Assembly: GCA_937898675.1 (NCBI GenBank)
Contig: CALEJB010000044.1
Span: forward strand, 1 to 50,192
Length of the DNA: 50,192 nt
Origin: an uncultured Prevotellaceae bacterium
GTDB taxonomy: Bacteria > Bacteroidota > Bacteroidia > Bacteroidales > Muribaculaceae
Direction: 5' to 3'
This document shows, piece after piece, positions 16,012-27,729 of this stretch. The notes below the pieces were generated by a model. The model was not told where the DNA came from, did not search any database, and saw only the letters and a program-made list of their open reading frames with translations. Numbering within the stretch: position 1 is the first letter of the stretch; each line of letters starts with the position of its first letter. Made by a program: the position numbers and the translations under genes.

Positions 16012-16776
16012 ATGAGCAATGATGAACAGATGGAAATCAGCGTAAAAGACTTTATGGAGCGTCAGCCCAACCACCCCAGGGTGGCCGTGACCGACCAGTT
16101 CTACCTGTGGATAGCCCTGCGCCTGGCCAAGGTGTGGGACGAGTCGCCGTGGCTGCGCGGCCTTGACGACGACGTGCGCCGCGACACGGTGCTTGCTGTG
16201 ACGGGCTACTACCAGGACATCGTGGCCGACGGCGGCGTGTGGCGCTCGTTCTCGCGCGTGCATGACAGCCGCTTTGGCACTCCTGTGCCCCACTATGGCC
16301 GCCGTGAGGACTATATCGACTATGAACTCAATCTTGATGATGTGCGCTATGTGATGTGGTGGACCATTGCGGGCGAAGGCGGCACGGCGGTGCTTGACCC
16401 GCATGACGGCGAACTGGAGGCACTGGCCATGACGTTTCACATGCTGCTCGACAAGGAATATGAGGCCGCCCCCGTGCCGCAGCAGTGGCGCATTGCCGAT
16501 GAAGTGGAACTCGACAGTCCCGCCGACGCCCAGCGCATCTACGATTACGCCTATTGGCTGTATTGGCGCAGTTTCCTGTTGCGCCCGTCATCCCAGGCGG
16601 TGATGGAACGCGCTCTGCCCGAGGCCCACGACATCATTGCCCGCGCTGGCGGGAGTGATGCACGCCCGCAGTTGCAAGACCTCAACGACCGCCTGATGGC
16701 CGCCGAACCTGCTGGCCCCGTCCCCTTGACCATTGCCCAATGGCTCAAACTCATTGTTGATGACGAAATGCCTTGA
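16012..16776 (+). CDS. DUF3843-like protein of unknown function
   Basis: A 254-residue soluble protein without signal peptide or membrane segments. It is rich in Trp, Tyr and Asp, with an opening (ISVKDFMERQPNHPRVAVTDQFYLWIALRLAKVW) and a middle (LAVTGYYQDIVADGGVWRSFSRVHDSRFGTPVP) that recall the Bacteroidetes DUF3843 family. It is shorter than my memory of that family (about 400 residues), so it may be a short variant. Candidate starts are ATG 16012 and ATG 16030. The first lies directly after the tRNA-Thr terminator T-run and no promoter is visible, so expression probably depends on read-through from the tRNA promoter. Function unknown; the family match is tentative. Confidence 0.65.
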   Translation: MSNDEQMEISVKDFMERQPNHPRVAVTDQFYLWIALRLAKVWDESPWLRGLDDDVRRDTVLAVTGYYQDIVADGGVWRSFSRVHDSRFGTPVPHYGRREDYIDYELNLDDVRYVMWWTIAGEGGTAVLDPHDGELEALAMTFHMLLDKEYEAAPVPQQWRIADEVELDSPADAQRIYDYAYWLYWRSFLLRPSSQAVMERALPEAHDIIARAGGSDARPQLQDLNDRLMAAEPAGPVPLTIAQWLKLIVDDEMP

Positions 16777-16794
16777 CGGCCTTGGATATATACA

Positions 16795-16831
16795 CATCGC
16801 GCCGCTCCAGATAGCCAGGAGCGGCGCGATG
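16795..16831. terminator. Perfect 14-bp hairpin between convergent DUF3843-like gene and secA
   Basis: CATCGCGCCGCTCC (16795-16808) pairs perfectly with 16818-16831 around a 9-nt loop. Neither side has a T-run, so it is either a U-less terminator or an mRNA-stabilising structure shared by both convergent transcripts. Confidence 0.6.
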
Positions 16832-16857
16832 CCTATGTGTGGCGATGGCCTGTTGGT

Positions 16858-20190
<3,333 letters not shown>

Positions 20191-20269
20191 TTGGTCTTTT
20201 ATTTATGATTTTGTAATTGTTTTCTTGATTGATTGGACTCGACCGCAAGACGGTGGCCGTTCCAAACGG

Positions 20270-20277
20270 CAAAGATA
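20270..20277 (-). promoter_or_regulatory. -7 element of the secA promoter
   Basis: On the minus strand TATCTTTG at 20270-20277 matches the consensus, about 75 nt before the secA ATG. A clear -33 box is not seen. Confidence 0.5.
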
Positions 20278-20339
20278 ATCATTTTTGGCTGATTAAGTAC
20301 ACCTTAGGCCGCGATAATTGTCGCACGGTGCCCAAAATG

Positions 20340-20354
20340 TGCCCAAAACGGGCA
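20340..20354 (-). terminator. Weak hairpin after the DUF4105 gene
   Basis: TGCCC and GGGCA form a 5-bp stem with loop AAAAC, followed on the minus strand by CATTTTGGG. It could end the mre operon transcript but is short. Confidence 0.35.
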
Positions 20355-20380
20355 TATTGCAGTAATGATTGGTTGGGAGG

Positions 20381-21625
20381 TTAGCCTTCACGTGTCGGGC
20401 CGCGGGTGGTTTGGCCGCCCAGCAGCACATTGGTCACCGAGCGCGCTACCAGCGCCGTCATCAGCGGCCAGAAGGCGATGTTCGCCGTTTGGGGCTGCCA
20501 CGGCCATGCGAGCATGAGCAGCAGTGTCACCAAGACATAGACGGCATGCAGGACGCGTGCCGCGGGACGGCATTTCCCGAACCAGGGCAGCACCGCCAGC
20601 AACAGTAGCAATGGATTGAGCCACACGGCGTTGATGTTGGGCGAGGTGGCCTCGTGGGTGCTGAAGCACATGAGGAACACGATGATGCATCCCGCCAGGC
20701 CGGCAATTGTAAAGAGCACTGTGTCGAGCCATCGCGAGATGCTACGGCGGCGCCAGTCGCGGCCCGTGACAACCATTGTGACGGCCAGCACGGCAAGTGC
20801 TGCAGCCATGGGCGACAACGGCCACGGGGTGGGGGGAAGCACCAGGCCTTGCTCGCTGGCATCGACGGGCACAGTGGTGCGTGCCACCAGTGGCATGGCG
20901 ATGCTGTCGGTGCCGACGGTGGCTCCCGCCACGGCCTGCATCAGCAGCATGGGGATAAACATTTGGGCGCGGGGCGACAGCACCGTGTCGGCGGTCCATC
21001 CCAGCACTAGGTCGATGCCGAATTTTTCCCAAGCGTAGTTTTGACAATAATGTGACAAAATGTCACGATAGGTGACATCGCTTGGCATCGGGGGGTATTT
21101 CAGTTTGCCCTCGGTCGCCATCTCAATGATGTCGCGCGGGCGCGTTGAACAGTTGTCGGTGAGGAATTTGTAGTGATAGGTGCGGTTCTCGGGCATGGCG
21201 TTGGTGAACAGGAATTGCTTGACTTGCAATGCCTTGTCTTGCGGCAGGTTGAGCTGCTGCTCCACCATGCGGCGTCCTTCCATGCCCATGGTGCTGTAGG
21301 CACGCGGGATGGGAACGCACAGATAGTAGGTGTCGCCAAGGACAAAACGCCAGATGAAACCGGGGCTGCTGAAGTCAAAAACGCCGTAGTTGAAGTACAG
21401 GTCGGTAGCCCCTTGCTGTATGCGCACCTCGCTGTGCCCAAAGATGTTGTGGGGCTCGCTGCCGGGATAAAAGGTTACCAGGCTGACGCGCACGCTGTCT
21501 TCCTGCGCCTCGCTGTCCTGAACGGGCCCGGGCATGGGAAGCACGGGTGCGGCATTGAGCGTGCCTGTTGCACACAGGGCACACAGCACAGTCGTGACAT
21601 AATATGTTCGCAGCAGTCGTTGCAT
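20381..21625 (-). CDS. DUF4105 / Lnb-type membrane protein
   Basis: A 414-residue membrane protein. An N-terminal signal segment is followed by a periplasmic papain-like domain (about residues 45-260) with conserved His64 in HNIFGHSEVRIQ and Cys159 in LTDNCSTRPRDII, a plausible Cys-His catalytic pair. Five hydrophobic segments fill residues about 270-405. This is the DUF4105 (Lnb N-terminal) family; as I recall it has recently been linked to lipoprotein N-acylation in Bacteroides. The reaction here is inference, but the window encodes several lipoproteins. It lies 39 bp behind rodA on the same strand with no promoter between, so it is probably the last gene of the cell-elongation operon. Confidence 0.8.
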   Translation of the reverse strand: MQRLLRTYYVTTVLCALCATGTLNAAPVLPMPGPVQDSEAQEDSVRVSLVTFYPGSEPHNIFGHSEVRIQQGATDLYFNYGVFDFSSPGFIWRFVLGDTYYLCVPIPRAYSTMGMEGRRMVEQQLNLPQDKALQVKQFLFTNAMPENRTYHYKFLTDNCSTRPRDIIEMATEGKLKYPPMPSDVTYRDILSHYCQNYAWEKFGIDLVLGWTADTVLSPRAQMFIPMLLMQAVAGATVGTDSIAMPLVARTTVPVDASEQGLVLPPTPWPLSPMAAALAVLAVTMVVTGRDWRRRSISRWLDTVLFTIAGLAGCIIVFLMCFSTHEATSPNINAVWLNPLLLLLAVLPWFGKCRPAARVLHAVYVLVTLLLMLAWPWQPQTANIAFWPLMTALVARSVTNVLLGGQTTRGPTREG

Positions 21626-21664
21626 TTACGTTTTATTGATAAGCAAGAACAATGCCAAGTTGTG

Positions 21665-23134
21665 TTACCACACGCCATAGGCCTGGCGGTCGGCGTCGAT
21701 GCGCAGCAATATAAACAGCAGGATGGTGAATCCCCACAGCGATGAACCGCCGTAGCTGAAGAACGGCAGCGGGATGCCGATGACGGGACACAGCCCGATG
21801 ACCATGCCGATGTTAACGGCCAGGTGGAATATCAGGTAGGACGCGACACAGTAGGCATAGACGCGCGCAAAGGTCGAGTGGTTTCTCTCGGCCAGCGTGA
21901 TGATGCGCAGGATGAGTGCCAGAAAGAGTATCAGCACGGCTACGCTGCCCACAAAGCCTTGCTCCTCGCCAATGGTGCAGTAGATGAAGTCGGTGTGCTG
22001 TTCGGGCACATACTTCAGTTTAGTCTGCGTGCCGTTCAGGAAGCCTTTTCCAACCAGTCCGCCGCTGCCGATGGCGATTTTGCTTTGGTTGACGTTGTAG
22101 CCCGCCCCGCGCGGGTCGTCGGCGATGCCCAGCGTCACCTTGATGCGCGTCTGCTGATGCGGCTCAAGCATGCTGTTGAAGGCATAATCCACAGTGAACA
22201 TGAACAATACCGCTGCTGCGGCAAAGCAGATGGTGGTCAGCACCTTTTTCATGTCGTCATGCAGCATGCCATACAGCAAGTAGAGCAACGACAGGACGAT
22301 GACGGTGAGGAAAAACGCATAGCCGTTGATGTGGACACCCGCGGCCCACAGCGTGCCCGCAACGATGCCTGCGGCGGCATAGCCTAACAGCACATTGCGT
22401 CCCAGGATGAGCGAGCGGCAATACAGGAGCAGCATGCCCACCACAAGCACCATCACCAGGATAAAGGCGATGAACATGCCCAGGGGGATGCCCATGACGG
22501 TGGCGGCGGCAAACTTGAGCACCACAACGAACAGCGTGACGGCTATGAGGGCGGCAAACAGCACAAACCCCGTCATGCCCTCACGGTAGAGCACAAAGGC
22601 AAGTGCCGTGAACACCAGCGCCGACCCGGTCTCGCGTTCCAGAATGATGCAGACAATGGGCAACACGATGATGGCACCGGCGATGAGATAGTTGCGCACA
22701 CCCTTGAGTGTAAATCCGTAGGTGCTGAACAGTTTGGCCAGCGCCAGCGCGGTCGCCGTCTTGGTGAACTCGGCGGGTTGAAGGCTCAAGGGGCCGAGCA
22801 CCAGCCATGACCGTGAACCCTTGATGTCGGGCGCGACAAAGGCGGTGACAATCAGCAGCAATATCATGACTCCGTATATCGGGTAGGCGTAACCTTCATA
22901 CACGCGGCGGTCGATGAGCAACAGCGAGAAACCGATGATGAACGACAATCCCGCCCACAGGAACTGCTTGCCCGAGAACTCGCCCAGCGAGAACATGCTG
23001 GCCTTGTCGTAGTCATAGGTGGCGGCATAGATGCTCACTGCCCCGGCGACGACCATGATGAGGTAGAGGATGATGGTAAACCAGTCAACCGACCTCAGCA
23101 AGTTGGTATTTTCGTTCTCGTTTCTAATTTCCAT
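21665..23134 (-). CDS. rodA: Rod-shape peptidoglycan polymerase RodA
   Basis: A 489-residue SEDS-family glycosyltransferase that polymerises lipid II in the cytoplasmic membrane together with PBP2 (mrdA, 23 bp upstream). Family segments include GSRSWLVLGPLSLQPAEFTKTATALALAK, RETGSALVFTALAFVLYREG and the C-terminal VIGIPLPFFSYGGSSLWG. It is about 100 residues longer than E. coli RodA. The extra part (about 215-325) consists of additional hydrophobic segments before EPHQQTRIKVTLG. This enlargement occurs in other Bacteroidetes as I recall, but is worth noting. It uses lipid carrier made by UppS. Confidence 0.95.
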   Translation of the reverse strand: MEIRNENENTNLLRSVDWFTIILYLIMVVAGAVSIYAATYDYDKASMFSLGEFSGKQFLWAGLSFIIGFSLLLIDRRVYEGYAYPIYGVMILLLIVTAFVAPDIKGSRSWLVLGPLSLQPAEFTKTATALALAKLFSTYGFTLKGVRNYLIAGAIIVLPIVCIILERETGSALVFTALAFVLYREGMTGFVLFAALIAVTLFVVVLKFAAATVMGIPLGMFIAFILVMVLVVGMLLLYCRSLILGRNVLLGYAAAGIVAGTLWAAGVHINGYAFFLTVIVLSLLYLLYGMLHDDMKKVLTTICFAAAAVLFMFTVDYAFNSMLEPHQQTRIKVTLGIADDPRGAGYNVNQSKIAIGSGGLVGKGFLNGTQTKLKYVPEQHTDFIYCTIGEEQGFVGSVAVLILFLALILRIITLAERNHSTFARVYAYCVASYLIFHLAVNIGMVIGLCPVIGIPLPFFSYGGSSLWGFTILLFILLRIDADRQAYGVW

Positions 23135-23153
23135 TTCTAAATCATTAGTCGCA

Positions 23154-23174
23154 ACTCCTAACTCCTAACTATTA
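23154..23174. repeat. Heptamer repeat (ACTCCTA) at the 3' end of mrdA
   Basis: Two exact ACTCCTA units (23154-23167) and a degenerate third lie between rodA and mrdA. The mrdA stop codon (23158-23160 on the minus strand) is inside the first unit. Same family as the prmC repeat. Confidence 0.8.
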
Positions 23175-24990
23175 CCCGGCTGGCCATGGCACGGCCGCGC
23201 GATTGCAGATTGGGCGAGTCGCCCTGCAGGTAACGCTGAATCATCAGCGCGCCGATGGGAACGCCATAGTCGGCACCAAAGCCTGCGTTCTCCACATAGA
23301 CGCACACGGCGATTTTGGGATTGCTCATGGGCGCAAAACCCATGAAAGCCGAGTGGTCGCGGCCGTGGGGATTCTGGGCGGTGCCGGTCTTGCCGCACAC
23401 TTCGAGCCCGGGGATGTTGGCGCCCCGGCAGGTGCCGCCCAGCACGGCCATGCGCATGCCCTCGACAATCTGGTCGTAATAGCTCTTGTTGATGTTGGTG
23501 TCATGGCGCTGGAGGCTGGTCTTGAGGATGCCAACGCCATCAATGTACTTGACCACATGGGGGGTGATGTAGTGGCCGCGGTTGGCGATGGTGGCGGCGA
23601 GGTTGGCAATCTGTAGCGGTGTCGCCAACACTTCGCCCTGGCCGATGGCGTCGCTGATGATGGTCTGCCCCACCCAGTTGCCGGTGCCGTATATCTTGTC
23701 ATAGAAGGCGGTGTTGGGGATAAAGCCGCGGCTCTCGCCAGGCATGTCGATGCCCAGTTTGTAGCCGTAGCCCATCGACACCATGTGGTTTTTCCAGACC
23801 TCAAATGCTTTGCCCGTCGAGCCATATTTGTCCTTGCGGTCCATCATGTGCTTAAAACCCCAGCAAAAGTAGGAGTTGCACGATGTCTGCAACGCGGGCT
23901 TGAGTGCGATGGGCGAGGCGTGGCCGTGGCAGCCCACACGCAATCCAGCGTTGACATAGCCGTGGTGGCAGGGATAGGTGGTACCGGAATTGACAATGCC
24001 CTCCTGCAGGAAGATGAGGCCCTGGGTGGGCTTAAAGGTGGAACCGGGGGGATAGGCCGCCATGATGGAGCGGTCATACAGTGGCATCAGCCGGTTGTTG
24101 ACCAGGTCGCGGTAGTTCTTGCCTCGTTCCTTGCCCATCAGCAGCGCCGGGTCATAGCCTGGGCTGGACACCAGCGCCAGCACCTCGCCCGTCTGGGGCT
24201 CGATGCACACAATGGCGCCCACCTTGCCCTGCATGAGCAGTTCGCCGTATTGCTGCAAGTCAATGTCGATGCTCAGTTTCAGGTTGTTGCCCGCGGCGGG
24301 GGCGACATCGTCGGCGCCATCGTTGTAGCGGCCCTTGATTTTGCCCAGCGCGTCGCGGATAAGAATTTCCTTGCCCTTGACGCCGCGCAGGTAGCGCTCA
24401 TAGCTCTTCTCCACACCCAAGTCGCCGGTGTAGTCGCCGGGGTTGTAGTAGGCGTCATTGTCGATGTCGCGGGCATTGACCTCGCGGATGTCGCCCAGCA
24501 CATTGGCAGCGACATCATAGTTGTAGGCCCTGAGGATGCGTTTCACCACAAACAGGCCCGGGAAGCGGTACAGTTTCTCCTGCAGCCGCCCGTAGTCCTC
24601 GGGAGTGAGGTGGTTCATAAGGATTTGTTGGGTATAGGCCGAGTAGTTGCGGCCATTTTTCATCTCGGTGATGTGCTGTTCGAGTTCCTCGCGCGTTATC
24701 TGCATCGTGTTGCAAAAGTCAATCGTGTCAAACGAGGTCACGTCCTTGGGAATCATCACCAGGTCATACTCGGGCTGGTTATACACCACCAGTTTGCCGT
24801 TGCGGTCATAGATGAGGCCGCGCGACGGGTAGATGACTTTCTCAAGAAAGGCGTTGCTGTCGGCGTTGGCCTTGTAGGTGCTGTCCAGCACCTGCAACTG
24901 CACCAGGCGGCCGATGAAGATGAGGACAATCACCACGATGAAGCCGCTGATGACGTATTTGCGTTTCTCGAGGTTATAGTCTTTTCTCAC
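23158..24990 (-). CDS. mrdA: Penicillin-binding protein 2 (elongasome transpeptidase)
   Basis: A 610-residue class B PBP that cross-links peptidoglycan during lateral wall growth. It has one N-terminal membrane helix (about residues 12-34), a pedestal domain and a C-terminal transpeptidase domain. The catalytic motifs are S317-TFK (PPGSTFKP), S370-C-N and K534-T-G (CGKTGTAQ). GQGEVLATPLQIANLAA is also typical. Its start overlaps the end of mreD by 17 bp, indicating translational coupling. The last codons and stop fall in a heptamer repeat tract, so the C-terminal residues SRVIVRS may be recently derived. Confidence 0.96.
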   Translation of the reverse strand: MRKDYNLEKRKYVISGFIVVIVLIFIGRLVQLQVLDSTYKANADSNAFLEKVIYPSRGLIYDRNGKLVVYNQPEYDLVMIPKDVTSFDTIDFCNTMQITREELEQHITEMKNGRNYSAYTQQILMNHLTPEDYGRLQEKLYRFPGLFVVKRILRAYNYDVAANVLGDIREVNARDIDNDAYYNPGDYTGDLGVEKSYERYLRGVKGKEILIRDALGKIKGRYNDGADDVAPAAGNNLKLSIDIDLQQYGELLMQGKVGAIVCIEPQTGEVLALVSSPGYDPALLMGKERGKNYRDLVNNRLMPLYDRSIMAAYPPGSTFKPTQGLIFLQEGIVNSGTTYPCHHGYVNAGLRVGCHGHASPIALKPALQTSCNSYFCWGFKHMMDRKDKYGSTGKAFEVWKNHMVSMGYGYKLGIDMPGESRGFIPNTAFYDKIYGTGNWVGQTIISDAIGQGEVLATPLQIANLAATIANRGHYITPHVVKYIDGVGILKTSLQRHDTNINKSYYDQIVEGMRMAVLGGTCRGANIPGLEVCGKTGTAQNPHGRDHSAFMGFAPMSNPKIAVCVYVENAGFGADYGVPIGALMIQRYLQGDSPNLQSRGRAMASRVIVRS

Positions 24991-25492
24991 GGCGCGTGCT
25001 AACTAAACTGTCCAACCCAAGGATGATGATAATCGACAGCACGCTGCTGCCGGCAATGCGTGCCAGCGTGAGCCACAGGCTGTGCAGCGAGAACGCCTGG
25101 ATGAAGAAGATGAGCGTGCAGTACACGGCCACCAGCGTGGCCATGTAGCGCAGATAGCTGCGCGAGCCCATCGAGTCGGTTGACGGCAGCGGGATGGCCA
25201 TGTCGTTCTCGCGGGTGACGCAGGCGTTGAAAACGGGGCGCCTGACGGCTGCCATGATGGTGCACGCCAGCGCGTTCATGCCCGGCGTGTTGGTAAAGAT
25301 GTCCATCACCAGCCCGCTTAGGAAAGCGATGGTCAGCACCCACCCGGCGTGCATGTTCACCGGCAATCGCAGTATCAGGTAGATGAATACAACCGGCATG
25401 GCGATGTTGAACAGCACGATGCGGTTGCACACCAGTTGCAGGGCCATGAGCACCACAAACAGGATGATGAAGTGTATCACGGTTTTGGTCAT
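24974..25492 (-). CDS. mreD: Rod-shape-determining protein MreD
   Basis: A 172-residue integral membrane protein with about five hydrophobic segments (for example FIILFVVLMALQLVCNRIVLF, GWVLTIAFLSGLVMDIF and YLRYMATLVAVYCTLIFFI). It contains the family feature GLVMDIFTNTPGMNALACTIMA. It is a component of the MreBCD elongasome in the inner membrane. It overlaps mreC by 4 bp and mrdA by 17 bp, a tightly packed arrangement. Sequence identity within this family is low, so the call rests on length, topology and position between mreC and mrdA. Confidence 0.9.
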   Translation of the reverse strand: MTKTVIHFIILFVVLMALQLVCNRIVLFNIAMPVVFIYLILRLPVNMHAGWVLTIAFLSGLVMDIFTNTPGMNALACTIMAAVRRPVFNACVTRENDMAIPLPSTDSMGSRSYLRYMATLVAVYCTLIFFIQAFSLHSLWLTLARIAGSSVLSIIIILGLDSLVSTRREKRL

Positions 25493-26451
25493 GGCTGCTT
25501 TCCTCCTGTGGCTTTGGGTTTGGGTGTTGTCTGCTCTTTGGCGGCGGGCTTGCCTTCGACAATTTCAAGGCTCGCTTCGGGACGCGTCTCGATGTTGGCG
25601 GCGGTGTCAATGCCTTGCTCGGCACGTTGCAGCGCCTTGATCTGGCCGCTCATGCCGTTGGTGATGACACGCACGGTGCTCAGTTGGCTGAAGTTGGTCG
25701 TCAACTTCACGCGCAACGAGATGAAACTGTCGCTCATGTCGCGGTCCAGCGACTCGACGATGCCCACGACGATGCCCTCGGGGAAGACGGCCGAGTAGCC
25801 GCTGGTCACCACCGTGTCGCCCTTGTGCCAGGTGCAGTGCTTGGGCAGTTCCTCAAGCACTGCATAGCGCGGACTCTTGCCGTCCCACACCATGCTGCCA
25901 AAGAAGCCGCTTCCCTTGAGCATGCACGACAGGCGCACGTGCGGGTTGAGCAGCGAAATCACGCGCGAGGCGTGCGGACCCACGATGTTGACGATGCCCA
26001 CCACGCCGTTTTGGTCAATGACACCCATCTCGGGGCTGATGCCGTCGGCAAAGCCGCGGTTGATGGTGATGTAGTTGTTGGGTTGGGCGATGCTGTTGCT
26101 GATGACGCGGGCCATTACACAGGTGTACTGGCCGCCCTTGAGCGCGGGCTGATTCACCGTGTCCTGTGATGCCAGCGCGCGGTCGCCCAACTGCCGTCTC
26201 AGCTCAACCAATTCCATCTCCAGCGCCGCGTTGCGTTCCTGCAGGCTCTCGTTGATGCCGCGCAGGTGAAAATAGGACGTGACAGCACTGAACGCCTCGT
26301 ACACCCGGGCGCTCACGGCGTTGGCCGAGGTCAGATAGACGCTCTGCTGGAAAGGGTTGTCCTTAAACAGCAACACGAGGCTCAAAATCACATAGACTGC
26401 GAAAATGAGCCACGCGCAGTGTTTGATGAAAAAGTTGAGCAGATTGTTCAT
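25489..26451 (-). CDS. mreC: Rod-shape-determining protein MreC
   Basis: A 320-residue bitopic protein. It has one N-terminal membrane helix (about residues 14-30), a coiled coil (about 60-95: INESLQERNAALEMELVELRRQL), then the beta-rich MreC periplasmic domain. Typical segments are NYITINRGFADGISPEMGVIDQNGVVGIV, RVISLLNPHVRLSCMLKGSGFFGSM and DTVVTSGYSAVFPEGIVVG. The C-terminal 40 residues are a Pro/Lys/Thr/Ala-rich extension of low complexity. It activates PBP2/RodA as part of the elongasome. Flanked by mreB (18 bp upstream) and mreD (4-bp overlap). Confidence 0.95.
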   Translation of the reverse strand: MNNLLNFFIKHCAWLIFAVYVILSLVLLFKDNPFQQSVYLTSANAVSARVYEAFSAVTSYFHLRGINESLQERNAALEMELVELRRQLGDRALASQDTVNQPALKGGQYTCVMARVISNSIAQPNNYITINRGFADGISPEMGVIDQNGVVGIVNIVGPHASRVISLLNPHVRLSCMLKGSGFFGSMVWDGKSPRYAVLEELPKHCTWHKGDTVVTSGYSAVFPEGIVVGIVESLDRDMSDSFISLRVKLTTNFSQLSTVRVITNGMSGQIKALQRAEQGIDTAANIETRPEASLEIVEGKPAAKEQTTPKPKATGGKQP

Positions 26452-26469
26452 CTGTCTCTATGTCGCGCG

Positions 26470-27492
26470 TCAGCGCATGAGGAACTTGAAGTGCTTGATG
26501 TTCTTGAGCGCAATGCCCGTGCCCTTGGCAACGGCATGCAAGGGATCCTCGGGAACATGGAACTGGATGCCGATTTTGTCGGTCAGTCGCCTGTCCAGAC
26601 CGCGCAGCAGCGCGCCGCCGCCGGTCAGGAAGATGCCATTGTGCACGATGTCCTGATACAACTCGGGAGGCGTCTGCTCCAGCGCGCTCAGCACGGCGGC
26701 CTCAATCTTGGAGATGGACTTCTCGATGCAGTGGCACACCTCCTGGTAGGTGACGGGAACCTCGAGGGGCAGCGAGTTCACCTGGTTGGGACCGTGGATG
26801 ATGAAGTCCTCGGGTGCCTCGGCGCCCAGGTCGGTCAGCGCCGAGCCCACGTTGATTTTGATGGCTTCGGCGGTGCGCTCGCCCACGCGCACGTTGTGGG
26901 CGCGGCGCATGTGCTCCTGGATGTCCTCGGTGAGGTCATCGCCGGCAGTGCGGATGCTCTTGTTGCTCACAATGCCGCCCAGCGAAATCACGGCAATTTC
27001 GGTCGTGCCGCCGCCAATGTCGACAATCATGTTGCCCTCGGGCGCCAGCACGTCAAGGCCGATGCCCAGCGCGGCAGCCATGGGCTCGTAAATCATATAG
27101 ACGTCGCGTCCGCCGGCATGTTCGCTCGAGTCGCGCACCGCACGGATCTCAACTTCGGTCGAGCCCGAAGGCACGCACACTACCATGCGCAGCGAGGGCG
27201 AGAACCAGTGGTTCTTGGCGCTCACCTTCTTGATCATGCCGCGAATCATGTGCTCGGCGGCGTTAAAGTCAGCGATTACGCCGTCGCTCAGCGGCCTCAC
27301 GGTGCGGATACCCTCGTGGGCCTTGCCGTGCATTTCGCGGGCGCGTTCACCCACGGCGATGGGCTTGTTGGTCTTGGAGTCAAGGGCGACTACCGACGGC
27401 TCGTCAATGACGATGCGGTCGTTGTGGATGATAATGGTGTTGGCCGTTCCTAAGTCAACGGCGATTTCTTGTGTAAATGAGAACCATCCCAT
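26470..27492 (-). CDS. mreB: Rod-shape-determining protein MreB (bacterial actin)
   Basis: A 340-residue actin-like ATPase that polymerises under the inner membrane and orients the wall-synthesis complex. Phosphate-binding motifs are visible: DLGTANTIIIHND near residues 13-25, DIGGGTTEIAVISLGG in the middle, and FLTGGGALLRGLDRRL near the end. Length is normal. It is the first gene of the mreB-mreC-mreD-mrdA-rodA-(DUF4105) operon, with a -7 box 75-82 nt upstream and a leader of about 70 nt. The opening segment MGWFSFTQEIAVDLG suggests an amphipathic membrane-binding N-terminus. Confidence 0.98.
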   Translation of the reverse strand: MGWFSFTQEIAVDLGTANTIIIHNDRIVIDEPSVVALDSKTNKPIAVGERAREMHGKAHEGIRTVRPLSDGVIADFNAAEHMIRGMIKKVSAKNHWFSPSLRMVVCVPSGSTEVEIRAVRDSSEHAGGRDVYMIYEPMAAALGIGLDVLAPEGNMIVDIGGGTTEIAVISLGGIVSNKSIRTAGDDLTEDIQEHMRRAHNVRVGERTAEAIKINVGSALTDLGAEAPEDFIIHGPNQVNSLPLEVPVTYQEVCHCIEKSISKIEAAVLSALEQTPPELYQDIVHNGIFLTGGGALLRGLDRRLTDKIGIQFHVPEDPLHAVAKGTGIALKNIKHFKFLMR

Positions 27493-27566
27493 GATATGTA
27501 TCTGTATCTTTGTTGGTTAGTATAATTTCTAATACATCATCCCAAAGTTGGGTGTAAAAGCGACTG

Positions 27567-27574
27567 CAAATTTA
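27567..27574 (-). promoter_or_regulatory. -7 element of the mreB operon promoter
   Basis: On the minus strand TAAATTTG at 27567-27574 matches the consensus. No clear TTTG lies 19-21 bp further upstream. Confidence 0.55.
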
Positions 27575-27700
27575 AGCAATTCTTGCCGAATCCCCGCTAT
27601 GTTTTTTGGACTAAATTTCAAAAAAAGTTCGCACATCTTTCCGGTCCTACCGATAGCGGCAGTCAGGGTAAAAAATGTCAAAATCACGTTTTCGTAAAAA

Positions 27701-27729
27701 ACGCCTAACTCCTAACCCCCCAACTCCTC
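27701..27729. repeat. Degenerate heptamer repeat at the 3' end of the C_GCAxxG_C_C gene
   Basis: ACGCCTA, ACTCCTA, ACCCCCC and, one base on, ACTCCTC form a degraded 7-bp tract. It supplies the last codons (EELGG) and the stop (27712-27714) of the minus-strand gene. Confidence 0.7.
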
